From Linnemannia elongata (taxonomy: Eukaryota; Mortierellomycota; Mortierellomycetes; Mortierellales; Mortierellaceae): a stretch of DNA of 64,000 nt. Made by a program: the position numbers and the translations under genes. This document shows, piece by piece, positions 46,601 through 58,088 of this stretch. The number at the start of each line of letters is the position of its first letter. Position 1 is the stretch's first letter. The stretch covers positions 62,001 through 126,000 of the forward strand of contig JAXBDG010000008.1 in assembly GCA_036320915.1 (NCBI GenBank). Reading direction: 5' to 3'. The notes below the pieces were generated by a model. The model saw only the letters and a program-made list of their open reading frames with translations, was not told the origin of the DNA and did no database searches.

Positions 46601-47321
46601 TGGGCTTAGTCACGATGGATGGCGGTTTGATGGTCGTCGATTTTTGAGTTCGTGATACCGGTTTCGCAATGAGCGATGGCGTACTACTGCTGGTACTAGA
46701 GCTGTTATTGGTGTGAGACAAGGCAGATGTTGGGCGACTATCCCCAAAACGACTTGCCGACGCTGACGAACCCAGCCGTGGAGAGGACGACGCAGAAGTG
46801 TAGGACCGTGGTGAGGACAGTGCGGAGGCTGGTCGACCAATGTGGGATGGAGCCAAGTTCGAGTCATTCCTGTCTGCAGCAGCAGCAGCAGCGACTGCAT
46901 TTAGTCTGGGGAGACTTCTTGGGGTGCGTAATGACTGAATGTCTTTTGTCGGTTGGAGTTGGGATGCAAAAGGGGAGGAAGGCTTTTGGGAGGAGGGTTG
47001 TTGTGTCTGTGAGGCGGGGAGGATAGGTAAGGAGGGACGACGACGTTTTGGTTTGTTGGAAGTTGTTGTACTACTTTGCCCCTGTTGTGCCTGTCCCTGT
47101 CCTTGGGTATGTGATTGGGTTGATTGTGCCTGAATCGGTGATTGATTCTGGATGATGCTGTTGGCTGCTGATAAGGTTGTCGCTATTGATGGTAGTGTCT
47201 TGGATGCACCGCCTGCTGCTACTACTCTCTGAGAAAACGACTTTACCAAAGTCGGGGAGGTTGACGACACTGCGCTGGAAGATCGTGTCCGCATGGGGGC
47301 TTTGATAGAAGAAGCAGCCAT
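43663..47321 (-). CDS. Ser/Thr-rich coiled-coil protein, unknown family
   Basis: Not recognised. Three exons (minus): 47321-45687, 45540-45428, 45268-43663, phases agreeing, 1117 residues. Residues 1-510 are Ser/Thr/Ala/Pro-rich and basic (MAASSIKAPMRTRSSSAV...), the kind of disordered tail found in cytoskeleton-bound proteins. VKCTCPPPLEFPENVKREMR opens a coiled coil of about 80 residues that crosses both introns (EEEEHRQRECGLYEKIIELQ, RVLSRRDKMLLELQMQL). A compact segment follows (CPDEAIENWSFKESDEVYQR, ILLTTQDLLRTG), perhaps the only folded piece. The C-terminal half is disordered with an acidic patch and Pro-rich and His/Gln-rich stretches, then a basic end (GQFLKRRTYGKTLTRDTMHR). The ATG at 47321 was preferred to a weaker in-frame start 30 nt upstream. 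A microtubule or polarity role would be a guess. Confidence 0.78.
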
Positions 47322-49318
47322 CGTTGATGAGGTGGTATATATTATGTACAAGGTGTGTCAATGGAGTTGTAAGGTAGGTAGCAGAAAGCACAAAGAAAAG
47401 CCAACGCAGACACAGTCGAGAGAGAGAGGAGGAGAGCGATCGTAAGGGTGCGTGAAGAACAGACTGTCTGCTGCTGGAGAAGAAAAAAAAGTTCAAGAGC
47501 CAAAAGGAACGTGGATGATGGAAATATGGGAGAGAGAGAAAGCGAGAACAAGAGCGAATATGAAAAAACGAGGGTGGTTGTTGGTCAAGTTTGTGAGGAA
47601 GGATGGGGATGTGGACTATTCGGCAGCAAGAGTGGTGGTTCTAAGCAAGAGTAGGTGAACGGAAGCGTCCATCAGGGAAACACGAAGAAACAGAGAGAGA
47701 AGAAGGGTAAAGGAGTGTAAATGTGAGCAAAGAGGAGTAATTGAGATGGAGAAGTGAAGAGGAGAAGGAGAAGGAGTAGGAAGAGTAGGAGGGGTAGGAG
47801 TAGGAGTAGGAGAAGAAGAGTATAGAAGTAAGAAAAAGAGAGAGTGGGAGTATGAGAATGGAGAGAAAAGAAGGAAGAAGAAAAAAAAAAGGATAAGCGA
47901 AAGAAGGAGTGAAAGAAGGTGTCAAGGAGGGATGCAGACAAAGCAAAGGAAGAAAAATAAAAACTAATATTAATACTCGAAAGGGCTACATAACATACAA
48001 GGTGCAAGGGGATTATTTTTAAACGTAACTAGCCCATTGCAACAAAGAAAATAGTGAGCAATGGCAAAAGATGAACTTGAGGATGACTGGGAGTGGGTAT
48101 GAGAGTAAAATGGTGCCTGCACCAAACGAGCCTTCTCCCCTCTTCCCTTCGTCAAAAACAAATAGATAGACAGAATGAGAGGCACCCACAACCAACAGCC
48201 TTCGTCTCACCCTCCAGTCCACTCACCCTGCCTGCCAGCATGGTCGAGTGTATAAAACCAGGGTGGGAACGCATTGCCTTGCTTGGTCTACATATGGACT
48301 GCATAATCGGCGCTTTTTGCTGTTGTGTGTGTGTTTTCTGCTTGTTGAATATATTTCATCGTTGTTAGCGTCAATGGTTTGTTGTTGTTGCTTGTGTTTA
48401 TGTTTGTGTGTCTGTGATTGCAACCCTCTTCCTCTTTCCCGCCTGCTTTATTTCCCTCTTCTTTTTTATTGTACTTGCTTGTACAAATAGGGCGTGTGCA
48501 CATCGAGCATATGGGTATTGTAACATTGAACCTTTGAAAGTAAAAAGCAAAAAAAAAAAAAAAAACTAGGGCCTGTACGCCCTATGGGTTGAGGCTTGTC
48601 TACCCTCCATTTTTATTTTATTTTTTTCCCGCTGGCATGCATAATGGAATGGCGAAATGCGCTTGAATGGCGGGAGTGTCCACAGGGGTTATTTGGTTGG
48701 CTGGTCTTTGGCTGGTTAGTTGGCTGGTTGGTTGGAATGGATACACAAACAAACAGACAGACAAATACACACATAGAGAGAGACACATACAACGGAGACA
48801 TAGTGACACAGAGACACACCCACCCACCCTTGACTCAAGGACATTGGCAATCAAAATAAACAACGCAAAGGGTTAAGAGCACTTTCGTGTGTCCCTCATT
48901 AATTTCAACCTTGCATGTATGTGTGTGTGTGTTCAAAAAAGGTTCAGGACCAGCCAAACAATTGGGATTGACATATTTCTTTTCTTCTGAGCACAAGGGA
49001 CCGGGGATATTTTCACTTAGTAGATGGTACTAAAAGCACAACAACCACAAGAGTGTAGGAAGAAAAAGAAACAATTGATGATCCATCTTGTCGGATGGTC
49101 TTGCTCTTTTGACTTGGGTTAACGGTTCGTAAGATGGAATGCACAACAGATGCGCTCGCAATTGAACAAAACAAAAAAAAAAAAAAAACAAGATGGAGAT
49201 ATCCTTCTTGGACTTGCAAAAGAGCTCAAAAATACGATGGCCAAGATGGCCAAAGTAGATAGGGAAAATCAAGAAACAAGGCGTACATCTCAACAGCATA
49301 GAAAGGGGCAGAAACAAA

Positions 49319-49366
<48 letters not shown>

Positions 49367-50589
49367 AGGGAGATGGATGGTAGGGAGCCAAGGAGGGAAC
49401 CTACTCAGATGTTTTACAACGGAGAGACGAGCATTACGGTGATGTAGGTCAATGAAGGAGGACGGCGCAAAGGGGGAAGAGAATATTGTTTAGAGGAGAA
49501 GCAACAAAAAACATCAATGGCAGTATGCCGCTGCTGATAACACGATCCTACGACCCGACTAAGTTCAGCTGGCTGGTATGTTACATATCATCCATGATAC
49601 ACGTCAATGAGGATAGCACAGGGAGGAGGATAGCAAAGGGGTATATAGATGGGGAAGAGATGGTGGGGCGAGCAACAGAAAACCTCACGGAGGTGGAGCT
49701 GGGATGAGAGGAAGGAGGCAAAAATATGCCAGGAGTGAGGAGGTTGCTGTTGCATCCCGCATCGAGTATCGTAAGGATACATGGATACAAGTGTCGCCTG
49801 GCGTCGAAACGGATCCTCGGTGAGCAGGTTTTTTTTTGCCAATCAAACAAGTGCAAGGTGTCATACAGCCAAGCCAAGCAGGGGAATGGGTAAACAGAAG
49901 GGCATCCTTGTTTAGATGCACAAACAAACCAATCGAGGGTGCCACAAGCCCAGCGCAGCTTAGCAACCATACCTCATGATTGATGGCTGCTGGATGCATG
50001 GTCTGGTAAAAACAAACAAACAAAAAAAAAAAAAAAAAAGAGGGTAACAACAGCAAAAAGCGGCAGCATGCAAAACGAGGCAGCCAGCTAAAAGAGAGGG
50101 CAAAGGGATGTACATAGACAAATGTGAGCATGGATACATCTAGGTAGTACACACCTTCCACCTTCACCCTGGTTTGCATCTCTTAAAGTGTAAAATAGCG
50201 CGCATACCTTTGGTTCGTATCTATGCAGAGAAAGACACGGCCAAAAGATAGAGATACTACCAAGACGGCGCCTTTGTTTGCTTACGAGATGGAAGAATGC
50301 ATGTGCCTTTGCCTTGTCGCTCGTACATAATAATAGCATTTGTAGTCCAGCGTGTGAAGACTGAAGGCACCTCTCTTTCACCAATCAAACGTTTGGCTTG
50401 CGCTACGAGTGCAGGTACCCTCGACGATCAATCATCAAAAGCACATGACCTCCTGTATATTCTAATTTTTCCTTGATTGACCGGTCGCAAGAAGCTTCCT
50501 TACTTTTTCAACACACTCTTTGTCTCCTACCTTCCTGCTTGTACTCTTTCCCGAGGCCACTCGCCGCTCCTGCCAGCTTGTCGGTGCAG
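47322..50589. other. Large spacer, no gene seen
   Basis: About 3.3 kb. To roughly 47960 it is a purine-rich leader of the coiled-coil gene. Beyond that are scattered short frames, a T/G-rich stretch near 48330-48420, a GGTTGGCT-like repeat near 48690-48740, and a 44-nt poly-A at 49321-49364. No exon chain could be supported. Confidence 0.5.
49321..49364. repeat. Poly-A tract (44 nt)
   Basis: The longest homopolymer in the window, in intergenic DNA. No adjacent open frame of a retroelement is seen. Confidence 0.85.
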
Positions 50590-50596
50590 ATGACTA

Positions 50597-51830
50597 GTGT
50601 CACCTGACAGCAAGTCTATCTCTGGGGTCGCATCCTTGATAGCAATCTATATCCTTCCTGCTCCCGCCCACCCCAAACGACCCCGAGGCAGGCGTCGTAA
50701 GCTTCGCCGAATCATCGACGCAACCCCGGTGCCCAAGAAGCTTGACGTCGAGGGACTCCGCATCGTCTCCAATATAGACATTCTGGAGTGGGAGAAGACT
50801 GTCGTCCGAACTGCGCTCGTTGCGGGCCTAGGTCCTAATCTGGAGTTCAAAATTCTCGAAAAGATGTCTGCGAGAATGGTCGAATCTGCTGGTGGTGTGT
50901 TCATCCTCCGTCCATGAGTTCGAGGTTTACCAAGTCTATTTCCTCTTCCCCGTTCAGGAAGACGACTTTGACCGTAATGATGCAGGAGTGGTGACAGTCG
51001 CGAAAAAGATCCTCCCAGGTCGCTTCGATAGCCTCTAACGACTCGACATACATCGTGACCCTGACGACGATTCCACCACCACCGACCTCTGCCAAGTTCT
51101 CGAGGGCTGCTCCAACGTCGCTTTTTGTAGCTCTCAGAATTTTGCTCCGGGATGGGAGGTTTTGATCTGCCAAGCGTCATCTTGACCGGACGCCCGAGTT
51201 TGAAGAAACTTTTGTATGACGCCACCTCAAACTCCAAGGACAGCAATGTCCCCTTCAGGCTCATGTCGATCATGCAAAACGACGACCAGATCGAAGAGCT
51301 GGTTCTTGACACGCTGTCGCTCAGGGAGTCCTTGATGCCGGTTGCAACTATGGGTTCAGAATCACACGGAAACTCTCCGCGTCGTCCATCTTAGCAACTG
51401 CTTCAATAGCCAATCGAGTCGCAACATTGCCCTGATTTTGACCGAATGTATGGCCACGAAGAATTCGACGTTCTACCTACCGAGGAGTATATTGAACCTT
51501 GTATTGATCTCGCGGAGCCGTGTCGCTGTCAAGCCCTGGGCATGTACCAAGCTCCGTCGCCTCCTGCTCGATGCTGCGATTCCGGTCTTGCCAGGTTATC
51601 CCTCTCATGTGGCTCTGCCGGTCGGAGTACCCTTCTACAAAAGATCGCCACCTGTTCATCTCACGGGCAATGAAATGGGGTAGCTCGGACTTTTGAAGCG
51701 ATTCTATCAGCAGATGGGGGCTCTGGAGGAGCTGAGGGTGCTTGACCTACGAGCGTGTGTGGGCAACGGGCCCTCCTCGGGAACTGTGAGAATCTGTCTG
51801 TCTCTCAGCAGATCTCTTCCAGCCATAGTA
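50597..51830 (+). pseudogene. Degenerate leucine-rich-repeat (F-box/LRR-like) gene
   Basis: LRR-like protein sequence is present but scattered over all three plus-strand frames with stops. Examples: IEELVLDTLSLRESLM near 51290, LRVVHLSNCFNSQSSRNIAL near 51380, GHEEFDVLPTEEYIEPCIDL near 51450 in one frame, continued by WACTKLRRLLLDAAIPVLPG near 51540 in another, and KRFYQQMGALEELRVLDL near 51690 in a third. DLCQVLEGCSNVAF near 51090 also looks like a repeat. The order of the pieces is collinear, so this is one gene broken by frameshifts rather than several. Mortierellaceae carry large families of F-box/LRR-like proteins; no F-box is visible here. Sequencing indels are an alternative explanation. 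Confidence 0.55.
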
Positions 51831-52246
51831 CCGAGGTAACACTGCCGTCGTCTCCTTTTCTTTGCTGACCTTGCGATCGTTCGCTGGATAGTACGACAGT
51901 TTCCACTACGTACGACTGCAGTTCTTGCATTTTGCTTACTCTTCCGGCACCTTCTTTTCTCGTTCGCGATCTTCTTCTGCTTCCTTGTTTTTGCGTTCTT
52001 TCGCGTTCATTTTCGTTTTTTTTTTTTTTTTTCTTTCAAGTTCTCACGTAGTCGACGCGGACAACTGCGATCAAGGGCCTTTGAATTTTTTATGTATCCC
52101 AGTTGGCCATAGAATGAATGTGACGTCGAAATCGAAAATGTGTCGGAGCAGTCGACATTCGACAACCTCCACACCCTGCCACCCACTTTTTTTTTCTTCT
52201 TTTCCTTCACCTACCTTCCTTCACATACCCCCCTCAACAACACAAG
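51831..52246. other. Promoter/leader region of RPE1
   Basis: T/C-rich sequence (poly-T near 52017-52031) leading to the ATG at 52247 in context CACAAGATG. No TATA box is evident. Confidence 0.5.
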
Positions 52247-53289
52247 ATGCCCATCGCCAAGATCTCGCCCTCGTTGCTCTCCGGAGACTTTGGTATCCTC
52301 GCCGCAGAGTGCAAGCGCATGGTCTCCCACGGTGCCGACTGGCTTCACATGGGTACGCTTACAAGGACATTTTTGGCTCACTGATCTCTCTTCTTCGTCT
52401 TGTCGCGTTAACATTCAAAGCCAGTGTGAGGTTGGAGTTCTAATTCATGAATTACTTCCTTGAACGTGAATAGATGTGATGGACGGGTAAGAAGCATAAA
52501 AACATATTTCGGGAGTCGTTGGTGAACAGGAAATGAATGGCATGGACAGTGGAGACATGGATCCGCTCGGACATACCAACACATAAAAAAAAGTTTTTTC
52601 TCACACCTGTGCCACGACAAGAGCGGAGCGGCGTATCTGTGAGGTGAGAGCGTTATCAGCCCCTTTTCACAGCCAAGACGCCCAACACCTCAACAAACCT
52701 ATCTTCCATACCTACCTACCCAAACCAAAATAGTCATTTTGTCCCCAACATCACCATCGGAGCCCCCGTCATCTCTTGCCTGACAAAGCACCTGAACGCC
52801 TTCCTCGACTGCCACATGATGGTCTCCCACCCCGAGAAATGGGTTGACGACTTCGCCAAGGCCGGCGCATCCCTCTACTGCTTCCACATTGAGGCCACCC
52901 AGGACGCCTCGGCCCTCATCGACCAGATCCATGCCGCTGGCATGAAGGCCGGTGTTGCCGTTAAGCCCAAGACCCCTATCTCTACAGTTATGGACTTGGG
53001 CCACAAGATGGATATGTGTCTTGTCATGACTGTCGAGCCTGGTTTCGGAGGACAGAGGTTTATGGCAGAGTGCATGCCCAAGGTCAAGGAGCTCCGTGCC
53101 AAGTACCCCGATCTGGATATTGAGGTCGATGGTGGAATTGCCCCTGAGAACATTGATGCGGCCGCCAAGGCTGGTGCTAATGTTATTGTTGCGGGAACTT
53201 CGATTTTCAAGGCTGATGATATTTCCGGTACTATCGAGAGCTTCAGGACAATCGTCAACACTGAGCAGGACCTCTTGGCCAAGAAGTAA
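52247..53289 (+). CDS. RPE1: Ribulose-phosphate 3-epimerase
   Basis: Non-oxidative pentose phosphate enzyme that interconverts D-ribulose 5-phosphate and D-xylulose 5-phosphate; cytosolic TIM barrel. Exons 52247-52352, 52474-52486 (13 nt) and 52734-53289 give 224 residues, normal for the family. Start MPIAKISPSLLSGDFG is canonical. Metal and catalytic residues are present: His34 and Asp36 (HMDVMDGHFVPN), His67 (DCHMMVS) and Asp172 (IEVDGGI). The flexible active-site loop (MTVEPGFGGQRF) and phosphate-binding GGI and AGTSIF segments are intact. Exon 2 encodes only the DVMDG core, and intron 1 splits the Asp36 codon. There is no targeting sequence. It converges with the makorin gene 307 nt away. 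Confidence 0.96.
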
Positions 53290-53596
53290 AACGTCTCTTG
53301 AACGTTTTCTTTGGTCCTTTTTCTCCTGTCTGCTAGTACAGAGGGCAGGAGGCAGTAAATAATATATACAACTTCAATGCCACTTCGTAGGCTGTTAAGA
53401 AACGACGGATCCGATTGCAATGTTAATAAGATAATGACACGCGGGCATTGATTACATGTACACGTAGTTCTATTGCCGACAAACTGCTTTATTGGAGACG
53501 AAGAAGGGAGGAGATGTGTACAGGAGTGCAAGGAAGCATAAAAGATGCAAAGAAGCAAATATCAGCCTCGACGGCATTTAAAAGATTCACAAGGAC
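53290..53596. other. Convergent 3' spacer
   Basis: Spacer of 307 nt between the RPE1 (+) and makorin (-) stop codons. AT-rich with AATAAT-type hexamers near 53360; no gene. Confidence 0.6.
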
Positions 53597-55299
53597 TTAG
53601 TAATAGTCCTCGTACTCTGCCCAGACGCGGTCGTGGTAGGCATCAATGTCATAATCAGACATGGGGTCGCTCGCAGTCGCCACGTTAGATCGAGGAACAG
53701 TGATCGACGGCGAGGGTGACAAAAAATGCGTTTGAAAGTACAAGTCGTCGCCAAACTCCTCGTAGGCCTCGCGTTCGTCCCGTTCAAGTGTCGTCTCTGA
53801 ATCGGCATCATCGTCGTCATCGACTTCATCCTCGTCCTCGTCCTCAAAGTCGTCCTCGTCCTCGCAATCCTCTTCATTCTCGTCGTCATCGTCTTCGTCA
53901 TAGTAATCCTCTGGATCCACATCACGCAGGCCGCCGGGTACATAGTCCTCAAAAGCCCCCGTGATCTGCAACAGCAGTCCCTGAATCTGTTCCAGATGGT
54001 TGTGAGCCACATTAGAGGTCGACATCTGGATAAAAGCCAGATCCTCCATCATTTCCCGATGCGCACGCTGTCTCACAGCCGAGCGGTATCGCTCGTCGCC
54101 ATAATTGCCGATGTATCCACTGAAGCCTTCAAGTCCTCTATGCCGGGGCAAGAAATTCCTGCCACTGCCCCTACCACCACCAAAGCCGTACCGATCGCGT
54201 CGTCGGTTGAGTCGTGGGTTCGATTGAAGGTTCACCTTACAGGGCTGGCCTCGAGCATCAAGATGAGCAAAGAAGCAGTCGTCTCCAAAGGGACACCAAT
54301 GACGTTCGCCAGACTCCTTGAAGTACTTACAAGGCCGTCGTGCCGAGACAACCTTGTAGTTCTGAATGATGGCTTCCTTTTGTTCGGGGTTGGAGGGAAA
54401 ATAGGATGAGGGAACAACAAAGAGAGATTGGGTTCTGCAGTTAGGGCATGCTTTTGTTACTGACGGTCGGTCCTGCTCTGACGACCGGATGTCCTGCTCG
54501 ATGTTCTTTGCTCTCCAGGTCCGGATGCATGTCAGGCAGAAGGCGTGATTGCAAGACACTAATAAAAATTATCGGATAAAGAGCACTCGTTTGTTAGTGT
54601 CTATTGAGGAATTAAAATGGGAAGAACAGGGACAACAAAACAACACGACCAAGGCATGATAGATGCAGGTCTTTGTGTATTACCCAGGAGTCCAAATGTC
54701 GAAGGAACCTCAAAGCAAATGGCGCATTTGTGGTCCTCGCTGTCGCCCTCGTCGTTATTGTTGTTGTTGTTGTGCGCACTTGCAGTCGTTGCATCGGCAG
54801 TTGAGGAGGTAAGTTCACCGTTCGCTTCTCCAGGGCTAGTTGTCGCTCCATCCTCTGCGCCGCCGTCGTTGCCTCGAGATCTTCCTTCGATGACAGCTCG
54901 ATCATGCGAGAACCAGCAGCTGTCCCCCCGGAGACAGTATCCAGCCATGTACCAGTTGCAAGGTCGTGATGCAGCATAGGCCGGGCGCGTGTTTGATGAT
55001 GATGCAGAGGAAGACGAAGTAGATGTTGGTGTTTGTGCTGCAGAGGCGCTTGAAGAAGAGGCGGACAAAGGGGACGTTGGGGAGGTTCCGGAAGTGCTTC
55101 GCCCACTGTCTGCTGTTGCTGCTGGTGCTGTTGTCGTTGTTGTTGTGCCATTGCGCTGTGCAGTTGTTGAGATGGACATGCCTGAGTCTCCGGTGAGGAC
55201 GTTGCGTGGGATTGCGGAAAAGCCCTCGTGGTAGAAGCGGCAATCGGTTCCATTCCTGCATGTGCCTGCCAGGAAGAACCGACAGGGTCTGGTGCTCAT
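53597..55299 (-). CDS. Makorin-type RING E3 ubiquitin ligase
   Basis: Two exons (minus), 55299-54684 and 54558-53597, give 525 residues. Two N-terminal CCCH zinc fingers: Cys6/Cys14/Cys20/His24 (CX7CX5CX3H) and a second around residue 80 (CNWYMAGYCLRGDSCWFSH). A C3HC4 RING follows: Cys192, Cys195, Cys208, His210, Cys213, Cys216, Cys243, Cys246, split by the intron. A third CCCH finger (CX11CX5CX3H, GERHWCPFGDDCFFAHLD) comes after the RING. CCCH-RING-CCCH order defines makorins, RNA-binding E3 ligases. The C-terminal 100 residues hold a long Asp/Glu tract (about 53800-53915) not typical of animal makorins. The makorin Cys-His motif between fingers and RING is not clear. The ATG at 55299 opens directly into the first finger. 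Confidence 0.9.
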
Positions 55300-55828
55300 G
55301 CTGATGTTGTTTGTTTGTTGTTTGTTATATTTTGGCGGGAAAGTGAGTGTTGTATGTTCTTTGCAAGTTTGAGTTGCGTAGGTGTATATGTGTGTGCTCG
55401 TGAGAAAGGGGGGCGCCTTTTCTTTAGACGTGAAGTGATAAGGTGACGGTGGCAAGGAGGTACAAAGGAAACGACGAAGGAAGGAGGGAGAGACAAACAA
55501 AAGCAAACGAAGACGAGGAACTGAATTCGTTTGAGAAGGGAGGGATGCGCCAAGGCCACCCATCACATGACAAGCTGATACAAAATGGTGATTGATGCAA
55601 AACACTTCGACGCGACTTGACGAAAAGAAAGCGGACGCGTTCATACCTATTCACCCACTATTACTTACACTGTAGGGCACAAAAATGTTTTTTAATGAAA
55701 TGCTGAAGGGGAGTGGAGATGGGACTGAGTATTATGGTATGGCACAGCAGCTTAAAAAAGATGAAGTTGCTGGTTTTTTGTCTAAATGCTAAAATATATA
55801 TACGTTTGGTGTTGTCATCGCATCCAGA
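55300..55828. other. Spacer: makorin promoter and MFS 3' UTR
   Basis: Tandem minus-strand spacer of 529 nt. Makorin leader (purine-rich on plus) to about 55560, ACGCGT at 55634, and the MFS 3' UTR at the far end. No gene is seen. Confidence 0.55.
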
Positions 55829-57862
55829 TTACTTGACCTGGGTGGCCGCAGTGGTGACATCGACAGAGCTCGAGACGGCAGATTCTTCTGCCTCATGGGC
55901 AATGACGGGGCGGATAGGAAGCCACCATGCAGCAATGGTGCAGACAAGCGTGATCGCGAACGTGATCCAGCATACAATCTTCCAGCCGTGCATGAACGAG
56001 TCCAAGTACTTGGGGTCAATACCACCACCGTTGATGAACAGTTCCTGAACAGCCTCTGGGGGCATACCCGAGATAATGACCTTGAAGCAGATGACGATGG
56101 CAATCATCTGAGAAACCATGGTGAACATGATACGGAGTGAGGACGAAGATGAACGCTGCTGGGGCAAGATGCAGAGGATCGAGATCGAGGCGGCGGGGGA
56201 GGAGTAGAGACCCCAGCCGAGACCATTAATGAGCAAGAGGAGGGAGATGATCCAGGTGTTGGTGTCGGGCTTGATGACAATGGGCATGATCAAGGTGGCG
56301 AGCGAGGACAAGCCAAGACCGGCAAAGCAGAGGTAACGGAAGCCGAGTGTATCGGCCAACTTGCCCGAGGGCATACCTGCCAACATGATGCCGAGACCAA
56401 AGGGAATCAAGAGGATACCGGCCATGAGGGGGTCCTTGCCATAGGGACCCTGAAAGAAAAAGATGAAAGAGAAGGTCAAATTGGTACGGGCGACACCTCC
56501 GGCGAGACCACCGAGGACGACTGTGTTGTTGAAGACCTGGTTGGAAAACAGACGGAAGTCCATGAAGGGAGCCTTGAGGGCGTTGAAGCGCTTGCCACCA
56601 CGGACATATGTCTCCTGGATGATAAACACAATGAAGAGGACGCCAAAGGCAACACCCATGCCGATCAAAGAGCTATTCTCAGAGACTTTGCCGTTGGGGA
56701 AGAGAGCCGAGACGACGACGACAAAGAGGAGACCGATGCTAGTGGTCAAGGAGATGAAGCCGGTGTAATCAAAGGTCTTGACAATCTTTCTGAAGGATGC
56801 ATACTGGACGTTGGGGTAGATGGTGTCGTGGCAGAACATAAATCCGGCAACGGTTCCTAGGGCGCCAAAGGGCAGGTTGAAGAAGAAGACCCACTTCCAG
56901 CTGGCCTTGACCGTGGCACCTCCAATGACGGGTCCGAGAATGGTTCCAGCAGCAAAAGCAATGTTGATGATACCACTGGCAAGACCGACCTGGTTGTAGG
57001 GGTAGAACTTATCGGCAACAACGGCGAAACAGTTGGAGAAGAGGAGGGCACCACCAAGACCCTGGATGACACGGTAGGCCAACATGTCGTAACCGTTGTA
57101 CTTTGGCTGAGAAAGGCCACAGAGAAGGGAACCCAAGGTGAAGATCAAGAAACCAATGTTGAACATGCGGCAGCTGCACGTGTAAAGAGACGATGAGCAA
57201 AGCATAAAAGAGTACAAAGGTTAAAACTTTGTATCGATTGTGGTTTGGAGGTATGCATGGATGGATGGAAGGGGAAAAGAACGGCGACGTGCTCATAATA
57301 CAATTTGCCAATGCTTCCGCGGAAGAGTTAGCCGAAATGGTTGTTATTTTGTGGTACCTACCGAATGCCACGGAAGCCAGCATCTCCAATGTAACCCAGA
57401 AGGGGGACCGCAGCAGTAATGGCCAAGGTGTATGTCAACAGGACCCAAATAATGGTCGCGAAATCGATCTGTGTGGATGAAGTTGACGGATGACTTGTTA
57501 ACGTTTTGAATTCATCTGGAAGAAAAAGGGTTGAATAACAGAAATGAAAAGCACGCACATCCGTCGGTAAAACTTACGTTGAGGTTCTTCATCAAATCAG
57601 GAAGGGCAACAATGAGGGCAGAGCCCTGGAGGGAGACAAAGAGGGCACCAAGGGTGGCAGTAGCAAGAACGATCCAACGTCTCGAAGGAGGCTCCTGGGT
57701 GGACTTTCTGGCCTTGGCCATCTCGATATCGAGGGCAGCCTGCTCCTTGGTCTCGTGGTCGAGACTCTGGTGGAGGTTCTCGGCAATAGTCCCTGAGATA
57801 TCGCTGGTCGAGTCAGCGGAAGTGACGACTGTCTCTTTAACGTACTCTTGCTTATCAGTCAT
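55829..57862 (-). CDS. MFS transporter, DHA2 (14-TM) type
   Basis: Exons (minus) 57862-57578, 57468-57362 and 57173-55829 join in phase to 578 residues. A hydrophilic N-tail of about 70 residues precedes WIVLATATLGALFVSLQGSA, then about 14 hydrophobic segments. ALIVALPDL is the TM1 signature and GTILGPVIGG the TM5 antiporter motif C. FNLPFGALGTVAGF and GMPSGKLADTLGFRYLC (second-half motif A) are also typical. The family exports drugs, toxins or siderophores by proton antiport at plasma or vacuolar membranes; substrate unknown. The first-half motif A is degenerate: GYIGDAGFRGIRCRMFN instead of GxxxDxxGRR, and it sits at an intron, so a slightly different junction is possible. A CATATAAG sequence lies about 220 nt upstream. 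Confidence 0.88.
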
Positions 57863-58080
57863 TGTGTTGTATGATATGGTTGTCGGAAGTGAGGAGGGAG
57901 AAGGGAGGAGGTAAAGGAGGATAAGATACTCTGTAGATCAACAACTAATGAGACAGATCACCTCTTGAGGGAAAGAAGGTAAGAGCAGAGGGAAGGAGGG
58001 GAAGAGGGTGAAGAGGGGGTGAAGGACTAAGTCGGTGAAGAGAAAAAGAAAAGAGAACAAAGAAGATTCAAAGCTGGAGT

Positions 58081-58088
58081 CTTATATG
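58081..58088 (-). promoter_or_regulatory. TATA-like element upstream of DHA2 transporter
   Basis: CATATAAG on the minus strand about 220 nt upstream of the ATG at 57862, ahead of a CT-rich leader (on that strand). Confidence 0.35.
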
